DNA of 7,096 nucleotides from contig CAZTZX010000093.1 of the NCBI GenBank assembly GCA_964618175.1, positions 1 to 7,096 of the forward strand, written 5' to 3'. Made by a program: the position numbers and the translations under genes. This DNA is from DTU018 sp964618175 (GTDB taxonomy: Bacteria; Bacillota; Syntrophomonadia; Syntrophomonadales; Syntrophomonadaceae). This document shows, one piece after another, positions 1 to 6,440 of this stretch; the first letter of the stretch is position 1; each line of letters begins with the position of its first letter. The notes beneath the pieces are model-generated. The model ran no database searches. It had not been told where the DNA came from and worked only from the letters and a program-made list of their open reading frames with translations.

Positions 1-327
1 GCCCAAGGTATCCCGCCCACGTATCTCACCCGCTATTTCAGTAGTCAGGGGGATAGATATCAAGCCAGTGACGATCTTCGCAGAATGGTGAAATTTAAGC
101 GGCACGACCTGTTAAGAGATTCTTTTGGACGAAGTTTTGACTTGATTTTATGTCGCAATGTAGTGATCTATTTTACCGAGGAGACCAAAAACCGCCTCTA
201 CCAACGTTTCTCTGATTCTTTGACCAGTGGCGGAGCGCTGTTTATCGGTAGTACCGAACAGATATTTCAAGCCCGGGAACTAGGATTAAAGACCATAGCC
301 ACCTTCTTTTATCAGAAGGTAATTTAA
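1..327 (+). CDS. cheR: CheR-type protein-glutamate methyltransferase, C-terminal part (5' end outside window)
   Basis: The reading frame is open from base 1 to a TAA stop and gives the last 108 residues; CheR proteins are usually about 260-270 residues, so roughly the first 60 percent lies upstream of the window. CheR uses S-adenosylmethionine in the cytoplasm to methylate glutamates on chemoreceptors, opposing CheB in chemotactic adaptation. The visible part matches the second half of the methyltransferase domain: IPPTYLTRYF at the start, the family hallmark ILCRNVVIYF at residues 55-64, and SGGALFIGSTEQ near residues 77-88, where most CheR proteins have PGGxLFxGxSE. There is no added TPR domain after the catalytic part. 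It points the same way as etfB but is 250 bases from it and functionally unrelated, so a shared operon is unlikely. Family assignment is firm; which chemosensory pathway it serves cannot be seen. Confidence 0.88.
   Translation, partial: AQGIPPTYLTRYFSSQGDRYQASDDLRRMVKFKRHDLLRDSFGRSFDLILCRNVVIYFTEETKNRLYQRFSDSLTSGGALFIGSTEQIFQARELGLKTIATFFYQKVI
301..320 (+). other. Small hairpin within the cheR 3' end
   Basis: ACCTTCT and AGAAGGT form a perfect 7-bp inverted repeat around a 6-base loop, ending five bases before the cheR stop codon. It is followed by AATTTAA rather than a true T tract, and the stem is AT-rich, so it would at best be a weak terminator. It may be chance. Confidence 0.3.
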
Positions 328-354
328 GCGAGATCGATTACAAATTTTCTGTTT

Positions 355-390
355 CGGCAGGAAATGCTGCATATATAGCGAATCTTTATT
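355..390 (+). repeat. GGCAGGAAAT...GCGAAT motif in the cheR-etfB gap
   Basis: The stretch begins CGGCAGGAAATGCTGC and ends TAGCGAATCTTTATT. It resembles, from memory, a short dispersed motif with a GGCAGGA head and a CGAAT tail about 15-20 bases later, seen between genes in several syntrophic and sulfate-reducing Clostridia. Only one copy is in this window, so repeat status cannot be shown here. The middle, ATATATAG, could also be read as a weak -10 element. Confidence 0.25.
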
Positions 391-434
391 TTGATGTGCT
401 GTTTTCTGAGACATTTCTTTTCTTTTTAGTTTGG

Positions 435-458
435 CGGTAATTTGCCGAAAGGCAACCG
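435..458 (+). other. GAAA-tetraloop hairpin in the untranslated region upstream of etfB
   Basis: TTGCC-GAAA-GGCAA at 442-455 is a perfect 5-bp stem with a stable GNRA tetraloop. It can be extended by CGG (435-437) pairing with CCG (456-458) across a TAAT bulge. It is followed by AGAGATTTCTTCTTGGGGG, which has no T tract. It could be a leader RNA element or the end of the cheR transcript. I could not match it to any riboswitch class I know. Confidence 0.35.
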
Positions 459-563
459 ATAGAGATTTCTTCTTGGGGGTGGTGGTGTAATTTCTGTCAA
501 CAATTTCTGCGAGTTATGAGGGGTTTGGGTTAGTTAATCAAATGAAAAATTAATGAGTCGGAA

Positions 564-570
564 AAGGAGG
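564..570 (+). promoter_or_regulatory. Ribosome binding site that sets the etfB start at TTG 578
   Basis: AAGGAGG lies only one base before ATG 572 but seven bases before the in-frame TTG at 578. The normal spacing of about 6-9 bases selects TTG. The resulting N terminus, MKVLVCVKQ, is also the usual EtfB beginning. Confidence 0.8.
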
Positions 571-577
571 AATGAAC

Positions 578-1330
578 TTGAAGGTTCTGGTATGTGTGAA
601 GCAAACATTTGACACCGAAGCCAAAATCGAGTTAAAGGATGGCAAGATAACGGATGCGGGTATCAATCTGATTATCAATCCTTATGATGAAGTGGCTGTT
701 GAAGGTGCAATCCAATTGAAGGAAAAGGGCATAGCCAAGGAAATTGTGATTCTTGCGGCTGGTGCTGACAAAGCTATGGATGCTATCCGTACCGCTTTAG
801 CCATGGGCGCTGACCGTGGTATTCTGGTAAAACAAGATAGTGCTGCTGATGAATACCAGAGAGCTGTTGCTTTAGCGGCTGCTATCAAAGACGAAAATCC
901 CGATTTGATTCTGGCAGGACATGTTGCCTCTGATGATGGATCCTCTCAGGTGCCTACCCGCATTGCAGAAATCCTTGGATTACCGCATGTAAACGTAATC
1001 ACGGACATTGAAATTGCTAGTGGTAAAGCGACCTGCACCAGTGAAGCTGACGGTGGAACTCAGGTTACTGAAGTAAGTATACCCGCAGTTATTTCCAGTC
1101 AGGTTAGCTGGAATGAGCCGCGCTATCCTTCCATGAAGGGTATCATGCAGGCTAAGAAAAAACCGGTTGCAAACATTGATGCCGCAGCCGCCGAAGCCAA
1201 GACCAACATCGTGGAATTCGCTCTGCCGCCTGCTAAGACTGCTGGCATTAAGATCGAAGAAGATCCAGATGTTGCCGCAAACAAATTGGGCGACTGGATG
1301 AAGAACACGGTTAAGGTAGAAGTAAAATAA
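578..1330 (+). CDS. etfB: Electron transfer flavoprotein subunit beta
   Basis: EtfB is the smaller subunit of the soluble heterodimer that carries electrons from acyl-CoA dehydrogenases to a partner oxidoreductase; it binds AMP or a second flavin and helps form the FAD site. The 250-residue product is normal length. Visible family features, numbered from TTG, are MKVLVCVKQ at 1-9, NPYDE at 34-38, the helix MDAIRTALAMGADR at 67-80, the nucleotide-site loop AGHVASDDGSSQVP at 113-126, and NEPRYPSMKG at 179-188 followed by a lysine-rich recognition segment. The in-frame ATG at 572 is too close to the ribosome binding site, hence the TTG start. etfA follows after 41 bases, as usual. Whether this dimer bifurcates electrons cannot be settled by eye; the membrane FeS protein downstream favours a quinone-linked, non-bifurcating role in fatty acid oxidation. 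Confidence 0.95.
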   Translation: MKVLVCVKQTFDTEAKIELKDGKITDAGINLIINPYDEVAVEGAIQLKEKGIAKEIVILAAGADKAMDAIRTALAMGADRGILVKQDSAADEYQRAVALAAAIKDENPDLILAGHVASDDGSSQVPTRIAEILGLPHVNVITDIEIASGKATCTSEADGGTQVTEVSIPAVISSQVSWNEPRYPSMKGIMQAKKKPVANIDAAAAEAKTNIVEFALPPAKTAGIKIEEDPDVAANKLGDWMKNTVKVEVK

Positions 1331-1371
1331 CTCAGCCTGAAATAATGGCATGATATAAAGGAGGGTAATCA

Positions 1372-2325
1372 ATGGCCGGAACTTGGGTATTTATTGAACA
1401 GAGAGAAGGAACCATTCGTAAGGTTAGCTTTGAGATGATTTCCAAGGCTAAAACTTTTGGTGATGAAGTAAGTGCAGTGGTCTTTGGCAAAGGTGTAGAA
1501 GGCCAGGCTGCTGAATATGCTAAATATGGTGCTGATAAAGTTTACGTTGTGGAAGGCGATGTGTTTGCCAACTACAACACTGGTGCATTTGTCGCTCAAA
1601 TGGCGGCTATGATACAGGAATATGCTCCCAACGCTATCCTGTTTGCACATACTTTTAGCGGCAGAGATTTTGGCTCTCGTTTGGCTCAAAAACTGGAAGC
1701 CGGTCTGGCAACTGACGTAATAGATGCTCAGATCAGTGCTGGCAAAGGTGTTTTCACCCGCGCAATTTATGCCGGAAAAGCATTATCTAAGGTGGAAATT
1801 ACTACCAGTCCTGTTATGGCGACGGTTCGCGCCGGTGTTTTCGAAGTAGTCGAAGGCGCTGGAGCTGGCGCAGTAGTAAAGCCAGCTATAGCAGCTACTG
1901 ATGCTGATGTTTATCAGGTCGTTAAGAGTTTTGAACCCACTGTTTCTGCACGGCCCGAATTAACCGAGGCTGATGTGGTTGTCTCCGGTGGCCGTGGTTG
2001 TAAAGGCCCTGAGGGTATCCAGATCGTAGAACAACTGGCTGATCTTCTGGGCGCTGCCTTGGGCGGTTCCCGCGCATCTATTGACTCTGGTTGGCTGGGT
2101 CATGAACTACAGGTAGGACAAACCGGTAAAGTGGTTAACCCCAATTTATACGTAGCCGCTGGTATTTCCGGAGCTATTCAGCACTTGGCTGGTATGTCCT
2201 CCTCCAAATTTATCGCCGCGATCAATACTGACCCCGAAGCCCCCATTTTTAATGTGGCTGATTTCGGTGTGGTCGGAGACCTCTTCAAAGTTGTACCGCT
2301 GCTGTGCGAGGAGCTTAAAAAATAG
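1372..2325 (+). CDS. etfA: Electron transfer flavoprotein subunit alpha
   Basis: EtfA carries the catalytic FAD and, with EtfB, forms the cytoplasmic electron carrier. At 317 residues it is typical. The N-terminal half (1 to about 190) is the variable domain that packs on EtfB, beginning TWVFIEQREGTIRKVS. The C-terminal FAD domain shows GGRGCKGPEG at 206-215, GGSRASIDSGW at 231-241, QVGQTGK at 247-253, and a full match to the PROSITE ETF-alpha signature at 259-285, including ISGAIQH and the closing AAIN. FNVADFG at 293-299 is the usual final motif. The ATG is six bases after AAAGGAGGG, so the start is secure. It sits 41 bases after etfB and 96 bases before the membrane oxidoreductase. No frameshift or missing FAD residue is seen. 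The likely donor is a butyryl-CoA dehydrogenase encoded elsewhere. Confidence 0.96.
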   Translation: MAGTWVFIEQREGTIRKVSFEMISKAKTFGDEVSAVVFGKGVEGQAAEYAKYGADKVYVVEGDVFANYNTGAFVAQMAAMIQEYAPNAILFAHTFSGRDFGSRLAQKLEAGLATDVIDAQISAGKGVFTRAIYAGKALSKVEITTSPVMATVRAGVFEVVEGAGAGAVVKPAIAATDADVYQVVKSFEPTVSARPELTEADVVVSGGRGCKGPEGIQIVEQLADLLGAALGGSRASIDSGWLGHELQVGQTGKVVNPNLYVAAGISGAIQHLAGMSSSKFIAAINTDPEAPIFNVADFGVVGDLFKVVPLLCEELKK

Positions 2326-2350
2326 GGTCTCACACAGGGGGGGAGATGGT

Positions 2351-2387
2351 TTTGCTGGATATGCGCTTTATCGCCATATCCAGCAAA
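2351..2387 (+). other. Strong 13-bp hairpin between etfA and the oxidoreductase gene
   Basis: TTTGCTGGATATG (2351-2363) pairs perfectly with CATATCCAGCAAA (2375-2387) around an 11-base loop. No T tract follows on either strand, so this is not a normal intrinsic terminator. Its position, 26 bases after the etfA stop and 17 bases before the next ribosome binding site, suits an mRNA processing or 3'-end stabilising element that would raise EtfAB over the membrane protein. That role is inferred. Confidence 0.6.
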
Positions 2388-2403
2388 TAAACCTTTGGTT
2401 GTT

Positions 2404-2410
2404 AAGGAGG
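2404..2410 (+). promoter_or_regulatory. Ribosome binding site that sets the oxidoreductase start at ATG 2422
   Basis: AAGGAGG lies 11 bases before ATG 2422. A longer frame beginning at TTG 2395 would place this site inside the coding sequence and has no ribosome binding site of its own, so ATG 2422 is preferred. Confidence 0.75.
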
Positions 2411-2421
2411 GAAAATTTTCG

Positions 2422-4557
2422 ATGATTTTTGGATTTACTCCACTTGAAGGCGGCTATTATGTTCCCATGCGTATTGTTGGAGCCAACATCCCTTATGAAT
2501 GGCTGATCTATATCATCATGTGGATTCCCATAGGAATTTTGCTGTACGGCATCTACAAACGCTATCAAGTTTGGACATTGGCCAAAGGAGAAATTCATCG
2601 TAACGATCGGATCGGTGCCCGCATTTTATCATGGTTTGGATATACATTTGCTCAGGCCAGGGTTATACGCAAACCTTTGCCGGGAATTATGCATGCCATG
2701 CTATTCTGGGGTTTTGTAGTACTTGCTTTGGCAGCTGGTGTAGATGCTTCCCACTATTGGCTGGGCTGGCCACATATAGAGGGTCCATCTTATATCGGAT
2801 TCTCTTGGTTCGTTGATGTTCTCGGACTGCTTGCTCTAATTGGAATAATTGGCTTGGCCGTGGTTCGCTATATTCAGAAGCCGGATCGTCTCAATGACAA
2901 CAAAGCCTCTGATGGCTGGGTAGTCCTATTAGTATTTATAATTCTGTTTTTTGGATTTGTCATTGAAGGACTTCGTATCGCTGCTCAAATTCAAATGTCT
3001 GCCACTATGTCGCAGATGGCCTATGAACAGGCAGCATCTCCTATTGGCTGGCTATTTGCCATGGCTTTGGGTGGTATATCCCTGGAATCGGCTTTAATGT
3101 GGCATCGTATATTGTGGTGGTTCCACATGGCCACAGCTTTCTTATTTATCGCGTTGATGCCTTTTACCAAACTGTGGCATATTTTTGCCGGCATGTTAAA
3201 CTATGCTTTCCGGGATTTGGGTCCTTCATCGCTTCGTATGGTTGAAAACATTGAAGAAGCTGAAACCTTTGGTGTAGAAAACATCGAGGAATTTGGATGG
3301 AAAGACTTACTTGATTTAGATACCTGTATTCGTTGTGGTCGCTGCCAGGAAAACTGCCCGGCCTACAATACAGGTAAAGCCCTTAATCCGAAAATTACTA
3401 TTATTCAGCACATGAAGGAGCATCTTGATGAAAAGGCACCATATTTGCTGGCTCAAAAGGGTCAAGAACCCGAAGAGACTGATGTGGTAGCCATGACTGA
3501 AGAAGCTACTGAAGAAGTTAGCCCCATGGAGAAAAGCCTGATCTATGACGTGGTTACCACCGATGTTATATGGGATTGTACCAATTGTCGGGCATGTATG
3601 GAACATTGTCCCATGTTCATCGAACATATTCCCAAAATTGTAGAAATGCGCCGTAATTTGGTTATGTGGCAAGGTGATATGCCCGGCGAAGCGCAAGCGG
3701 CTTTCACCAACATGGAACGTAACTACAACCCCTGGGGGGTAGGTTTTGCTAATCGAGCCGCTTGGATGGATGAGCGCGGTGTTCGGGAGATGGTTAATCT
3801 TCTGTCAGAAGATGGCGGAGAGTTTGAGTATCTGCTCTATGCTGGCTGTGCCGTTTCCTTTGATGATCGCTATAAGAGGGTCGGTGAAGCGCTGGTCAAA
3901 TTATTGAATAAAGCTGGCGTGAGCTTTGGATATTTAGGTGTGGAAGAATACTGTTGCGGTGACTCGGCTCGACGCCTTGGCAACGAGTACCTCTACCAAA
4001 CCATGGCTCAGCAGAATATTGAAACCTTCAACAATTATGGCGTAAAAAAAATCATCGTAGTATGTCCTCATGGCTATAACACTTTGAAAAACGAATATCC
4101 GCAAATGGGTGGAAACTATGAAGTCTACCATTATACAGAGATCCTGGCTAAGCTAGTGGCTGAAGGCAAGTTGAAACCGGCCAAAGCTCTAAATGCCAAA
4201 GTCACTTATCATGACTCTTGTTTCCTAGGTAGACACAACAGTATTTACGACCAGCCGCGTAATGTTATCAAGGCTGCCGGTGGCAACATCATCGAAATCG
4301 ATAAGTCCAAGAACTTTGGATTCTGCTGTGGTGCAGGTGGCGGCCGGATGTGGCTGGAAGAAGATGCAGTTGAGGGTTACAAGCGTATCAATGATACACG
4401 TACCGATCAACTGTTGGCTCCCGCTCCCGGAATGATCGTAACCAACTGCCCATTCTGTCTAACCATGATATCCGATGGTGTCAAAGGAGCCGAGGCTGAG
4501 GAACAGACTAAAGTATTTGATGTAGCCGAAGTTCTATGGCAGAGTATGGAACAGTAG
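2422..4557 (+). CDS. Membrane-bound FeS oxidoreductase, probable ETF:menaquinone oxidoreductase (HdrD-like with cytochrome b-type membrane domain)
   Basis: This 711-residue protein joins a membrane domain to a soluble FeS domain. About five or six hydrophobic helices (near 28-46, 89-110, 126-150, 165-188, perhaps 208-224, and 229-253) resemble the NarI-type gamma subunit of nitrate reductase; histidines at 91, 111, 228, 235 and 253 are candidate haem b ligands. Two ferredoxin-like motifs follow: CIRCGRCQENCP (C302, 305, 308, 312) and CTNCRACMEHCP (C386, 389, 392, 396), separated by an acidic linker. Then come two CCG domains: C476, C511-C512, C548, and C600, C635-C636, C676, C679. The first ends CPHG where the second has CPFC. 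In Syntrophomonas wolfei the corresponding protein is proposed to take electrons from EtfAB and reduce menaquinone, the entry to reverse electron transfer. The etfBA context supports the same role here; the electron acceptor itself is not visible from sequence. Confidence 0.87.
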   Translation: MIFGFTPLEGGYYVPMRIVGANIPYEWLIYIIMWIPIGILLYGIYKRYQVWTLAKGEIHRNDRIGARILSWFGYTFAQARVIRKPLPGIMHAMLFWGFVVLALAAGVDASHYWLGWPHIEGPSYIGFSWFVDVLGLLALIGIIGLAVVRYIQKPDRLNDNKASDGWVVLLVFIILFFGFVIEGLRIAAQIQMSATMSQMAYEQAASPIGWLFAMALGGISLESALMWHRILWWFHMATAFLFIALMPFTKLWHIFAGMLNYAFRDLGPSSLRMVENIEEAETFGVENIEEFGWKDLLDLDTCIRCGRCQENCPAYNTGKALNPKITIIQHMKEHLDEKAPYLLAQKGQEPEETDVVAMTEEATEEVSPMEKSLIYDVVTTDVIWDCTNCRACMEHCPMFIEHIPKIVEMRRNLVMWQGDMPGEAQAAFTNMERNYNPWGVGFANRAAWMDERGVREMVNLLSEDGGEFEYLLYAGCAVSFDDRYKRVGEALVKLLNKAGVSFGYLGVEEYCCGDSARRLGNEYLYQTMAQQNIETFNNYGVKKIIVVCPHGYNTLKNEYPQMGGNYEVYHYTEILAKLVAEGKLKPAKALNAKVTYHDSCFLGRHNSIYDQPRNVIKAAGGNIIEIDKSKNFGFCCGAGGGRMWLEEDAVEGYKRINDTRTDQLLAPAPGMIVTNCPFCLTMISDGVKGAEAEEQTKVFDVAEVLWQSMEQ

Positions 4558-4580
4558 AAAGCAGTCAGCTTTTTTAGGTA

Positions 4581-4616
4581 GAAGAACCCCCTATTTAGGG
4601 GGTTCTTCTCTTTCTT
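4581..4616 (+). terminator. Rho-independent terminator of the etfB-etfA-oxidoreductase unit
   Basis: GAAGAACCCCCT (4581-4592) pairs perfectly with AGGGGGTTCTTC (4597-4608) around ATTT, and TCTTTCTT follows. It starts 24 bases after the oxidoreductase stop codon and clearly closes the unit. Confidence 0.93.
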
Positions 4617-4645
4617 AAAATCATTTAACTGTTTGAGAGTTTTGC

Positions 4646-4668
4646 ATAATTAACTTTTCCTTAATTAT
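4646..4668. promoter_or_regulatory. AT-rich palindrome, possible operator
   Basis: ATAATTAA and TTAATTAT are a perfect 8-bp inverted repeat around a 7-base spacer. A weak promoter-like pair, TTGCAT (4642) and TATCAT (4666) with an 18-base spacer, overlaps it. Nothing it would control is close by: the thiolase starts about 550 bases later. In such AT-rich sequence it may be chance. Confidence 0.25.
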
Positions 4669-4685
4669 CATTGTAATTTATAGAA

Positions 4686-4753
4686 TTATTCCGGAGCGGT
4701 AGCGAAGGATCTACAGCATTTATAAGACTCTTCGCTATCGCTCAGAGTGACAA
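4686..4753. repeat. REP/MITE-like imperfect palindrome
   Basis: AGCGGTAGCGAAG (4695-4707) pairs with CTTCGCTATCGCT (4730-4742) with a single G-U pair. The flanks look like the two ends of one unit: TTATTCCGG on the left and CAGAGTGACAA on the right. This closely resembles the dispersed element, common in many bacterial genomes, whose ends read GTCATTCTGAGCGNAGCGAAG. The left end appears to have lost a few bases. It carries no gene and is probably non-autonomous. One copy is seen in the window. Confidence 0.65.
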
Positions 4754-4846
4754 TATTGAAGGATTGATTGAAATTATGCAGAATCTACGTTTAAGAAAAG
4801 GTCTTGAAGAATAAATGGAAATAGGCTAACAATTATTATTATGGCT

Positions 4847-4889
4847 CTTGCTAACGTTTTTAGCATATGCTTACCATTATTTTAGCAAG
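4847..4889. other. Nested inverted repeats of unknown role
   Basis: CTTGCTAA (4847-4854) and TTAGCAAG (4882-4889) are perfectly complementary. The 27-base loop contains the 10-bp palindrome AGCATATGCT (4862-4871), and GCTAA (4850) can alternatively pair with TTAGC (4860). No T tract or adjacent gene explains it. Confidence 0.3.
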
Positions 4890-5148
4890 GTTACTTTGTG
4901 TAAAACATCTTTAGCGTTTTCAAACAGTTTTACCGCTTGGCTTGGGTAGTATGTGCGGTTTACCAGAGCGGAAGACTACTGGGTTTCACTTAATCAAACA
5001 CTGTCTTTTAGAGATCAATGCAATGCAATGATTCCCATATTATTACGGTGTGTTGCAGAATTAATTGAATAAAGGTACAATTGGCTAGTAGAATAGTCGT
5101 AGTATTCGATGAATTTCTACAAAGAATTTGATTACCTGGGTCGAATGA

Positions 5149-5178
5149 TTTAGACTTGGTAAAAATAGTATTTATAAG
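5149..5178 (+). promoter_or_regulatory. Candidate sigma-A-type promoter for the thiolase gene
   Basis: TTTAGA (5149-5154) and TATAAG (5173-5178) are separated by 18 bases, matching 4 of 6 and 5 of 6 consensus positions. The predicted transcript would start about 30 bases before the thiolase ATG. The terminator upstream means the thiolase needs its own promoter, which favours this site. Confidence 0.4.
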
Positions 5179-5216
5179 TAGAGAATTACATCACGAGGAT
5201 TAAGGAGGAATAATTA

Positions 5217-6401
5217 ATGAGTCGGGAAGTAGTATTGGTTGGTGCCTGTAGGACACCGGTAGGAACATTTGGAGGACAACTTAAGGACACCAAGGTAGTT
5301 GATTTGGGTGCCCTGGTAATGCAGGAAGCTATGAAGCGAGCCGGGATTTCCGCCGATCAGATTGATGAAGTAATATTTGGCTGTGTTTTACAAGCGGCCC
5401 AGGGACAAAATGTGACTCGTCAGTCAGCCATTAAGGCTGGCATACCGGAAACCGTGCCCTCTTTAACCATTAATAAAGTATGCGGTTCCGGTTTGCGTTC
5501 TGTTAGTATGGCTGCTCAGATAATCAAAGCCGGTGATGCTGATATTGTTATGGCCGGCGGTATGGAGAATATGTCGGCAGCACCTTATGCTTTGGAAAAG
5601 GCCCGCTATGGTTACCGCATGAATAATGGAACTCTGGTAGATGTAATGATTAAAGATGGCCTCTGGGAAGCGTTTAACGATTATCATATGGGAATGACTG
5701 CGGAAAACGTGGCTGACAAATACGGAATCAGCCGGGAAGATCAAGATGCATTTGGACTGCGCAGTCAGGAATTAGCCGCACAAGCGATTAAAGAAGGCAG
5801 ATTTAAGGATGAGATAGTACCCGTGGTAATTTCCACTAAAAAGGGTGATATTGTATTTGATACTGATGAACATCCTCGTGCTACCACTGCTGAAAAGATG
5901 AGCAAACTTAAACCAGCTTTTAAGAAGGATGGTACTGTCACTGCTGGAAATGCTTCCGGAATAAATGACGGAGCAGGTGCAGTAATAGTTATGAGTAAGG
6001 AAAAGGCTGATGAACTGGGGATTAATCCTATGGTTAGGGTGGTTAGCTATGCCTCTGGTGGTGTGGATCCCAAAATAATGGGCGTTGGACCGATACCAGC
6101 CACTCGTAAAGCCCTGGAGAAAGCCGGTATGACTGTGGACGATCTGGAATTAATAGAGGCTAATGAAGCGTTTGCTTCCCAGAGTCTGGCAGTGGCTCGT
6201 GAACTGGGCTGGGCTGACAAGATGGAAAAGGTTAATGTCAATGGTGGCGCTATTGCACTGGGACACCCCATTGGAGCTTCTGGAACGCGCATTTTGGTAT
6301 CACTCCTTTATGAGATGCAGAAAAGGGATAGTAAAACCGGCCTGGCCACGCTTTGTATTGGCGGGGGACAGGGAACTGCTCTGATTGTCGGCAGAGATTA
6401 G
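5217..6401 (+). CDS. Acetyl-CoA C-acetyltransferase (thiolase)
   Basis: This cytoplasmic enzyme interconverts acetoacetyl-CoA plus CoA and two acetyl-CoA; in a fatty acid oxidiser it would run in the cleavage direction as the last step of beta-oxidation. The 394-residue length is standard. All catalytic parts are present: nucleophile Cys89 in NKVCGSGLRSV, GGMENMS at 114-120, NEAFA at 316-320, His350 in GGAIALGHPIGASG (343-356), and Cys380 in CIGGGQG. Residues 155-160 (DYHMGM) match the loop typical of short-chain biosynthetic-type acetyl-CoA acetyltransferases, so it is probably not a long-chain 3-ketoacyl-CoA thiolase, although chain length cannot be proved by eye. The ATG follows AAGGAGGA with seven bases between. 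It is transcribed alone, with its own candidate promoter and terminator. Relatives are called thlA, atoB or phaA; I give no symbol. Confidence 0.94.
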   Translation: MSREVVLVGACRTPVGTFGGQLKDTKVVDLGALVMQEAMKRAGISADQIDEVIFGCVLQAAQGQNVTRQSAIKAGIPETVPSLTINKVCGSGLRSVSMAAQIIKAGDADIVMAGGMENMSAAPYALEKARYGYRMNNGTLVDVMIKDGLWEAFNDYHMGMTAENVADKYGISREDQDAFGLRSQELAAQAIKEGRFKDEIVPVVISTKKGDIVFDTDEHPRATTAEKMSKLKPAFKKDGTVTAGNASGINDGAGAVIVMSKEKADELGINPMVRVVSYASGGVDPKIMGVGPIPATRKALEKAGMTVDDLELIEANEAFASQSLAVARELGWADKMEKVNVNGGAIALGHPIGASGTRILVSLLYEMQKRDSKTGLATLCIGGGQGTALIVGRD

Positions 6402-6440
6402 GATTAAGCTTAGGAAAGTAATTTGGTGTTCATCAATATT

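Larger units (their letters stand above)
4617..5148. other. Long AT-rich stretch without a gene
   Basis: I find no reading frame here with a start codon, ribosome binding site and recognisable product; short open stretches are broken by stops in every frame. It holds the palindrome, REP-like element and stem-loop listed separately. The tandem AATGCAATGCAATG near 5018-5031, and several short inverted pairs such as ATTCGA (5104) with TCGAAT (5141), are probably incidental. Confidence 0.6.

Noticed and set aside
434..540. Known riboswitch (SAM-I, c-di-GMP-I, glycine or fluoride) suggested by GCCGAAAGGCAACC
   Set aside because: Only the short hairpin and GGCAACC resemble such classes; the other conserved helices and junction sequences are absent.
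980..1372. Minus-strand 130-codon frame opposite etfB
   Set aside because: It lies antisense to a well-supported etfB, has no recognisable motifs, and is a shadow of the opposite strand's codon pattern.
2395..2421. Longer N terminus of the oxidoreductase from TTG 2395
   Set aside because: It would translate through the AAGGAGG ribosome binding site and has no site of its own; ATG 2422 is correctly spaced.
3316..3696. Minus-strand 126-codon frame opposite the oxidoreductase cysteine motifs
   Set aside because: It lies within a conserved coding region with clear FeS motifs on the plus strand; its translation resembles no family.
4893..4985. Short frame of about 29 codons with SGRLLGFT-like end, considered as a gene remnant
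   Set aside because: It follows an in-frame stop, has no start codon with a ribosome binding site, and resembles no family I recognise.
5016..5034. AATGC tandem repeat as a CRISPR or iteron-like array
   Set aside because: It has only two to three short units, with no spacers and no further copies nearby.
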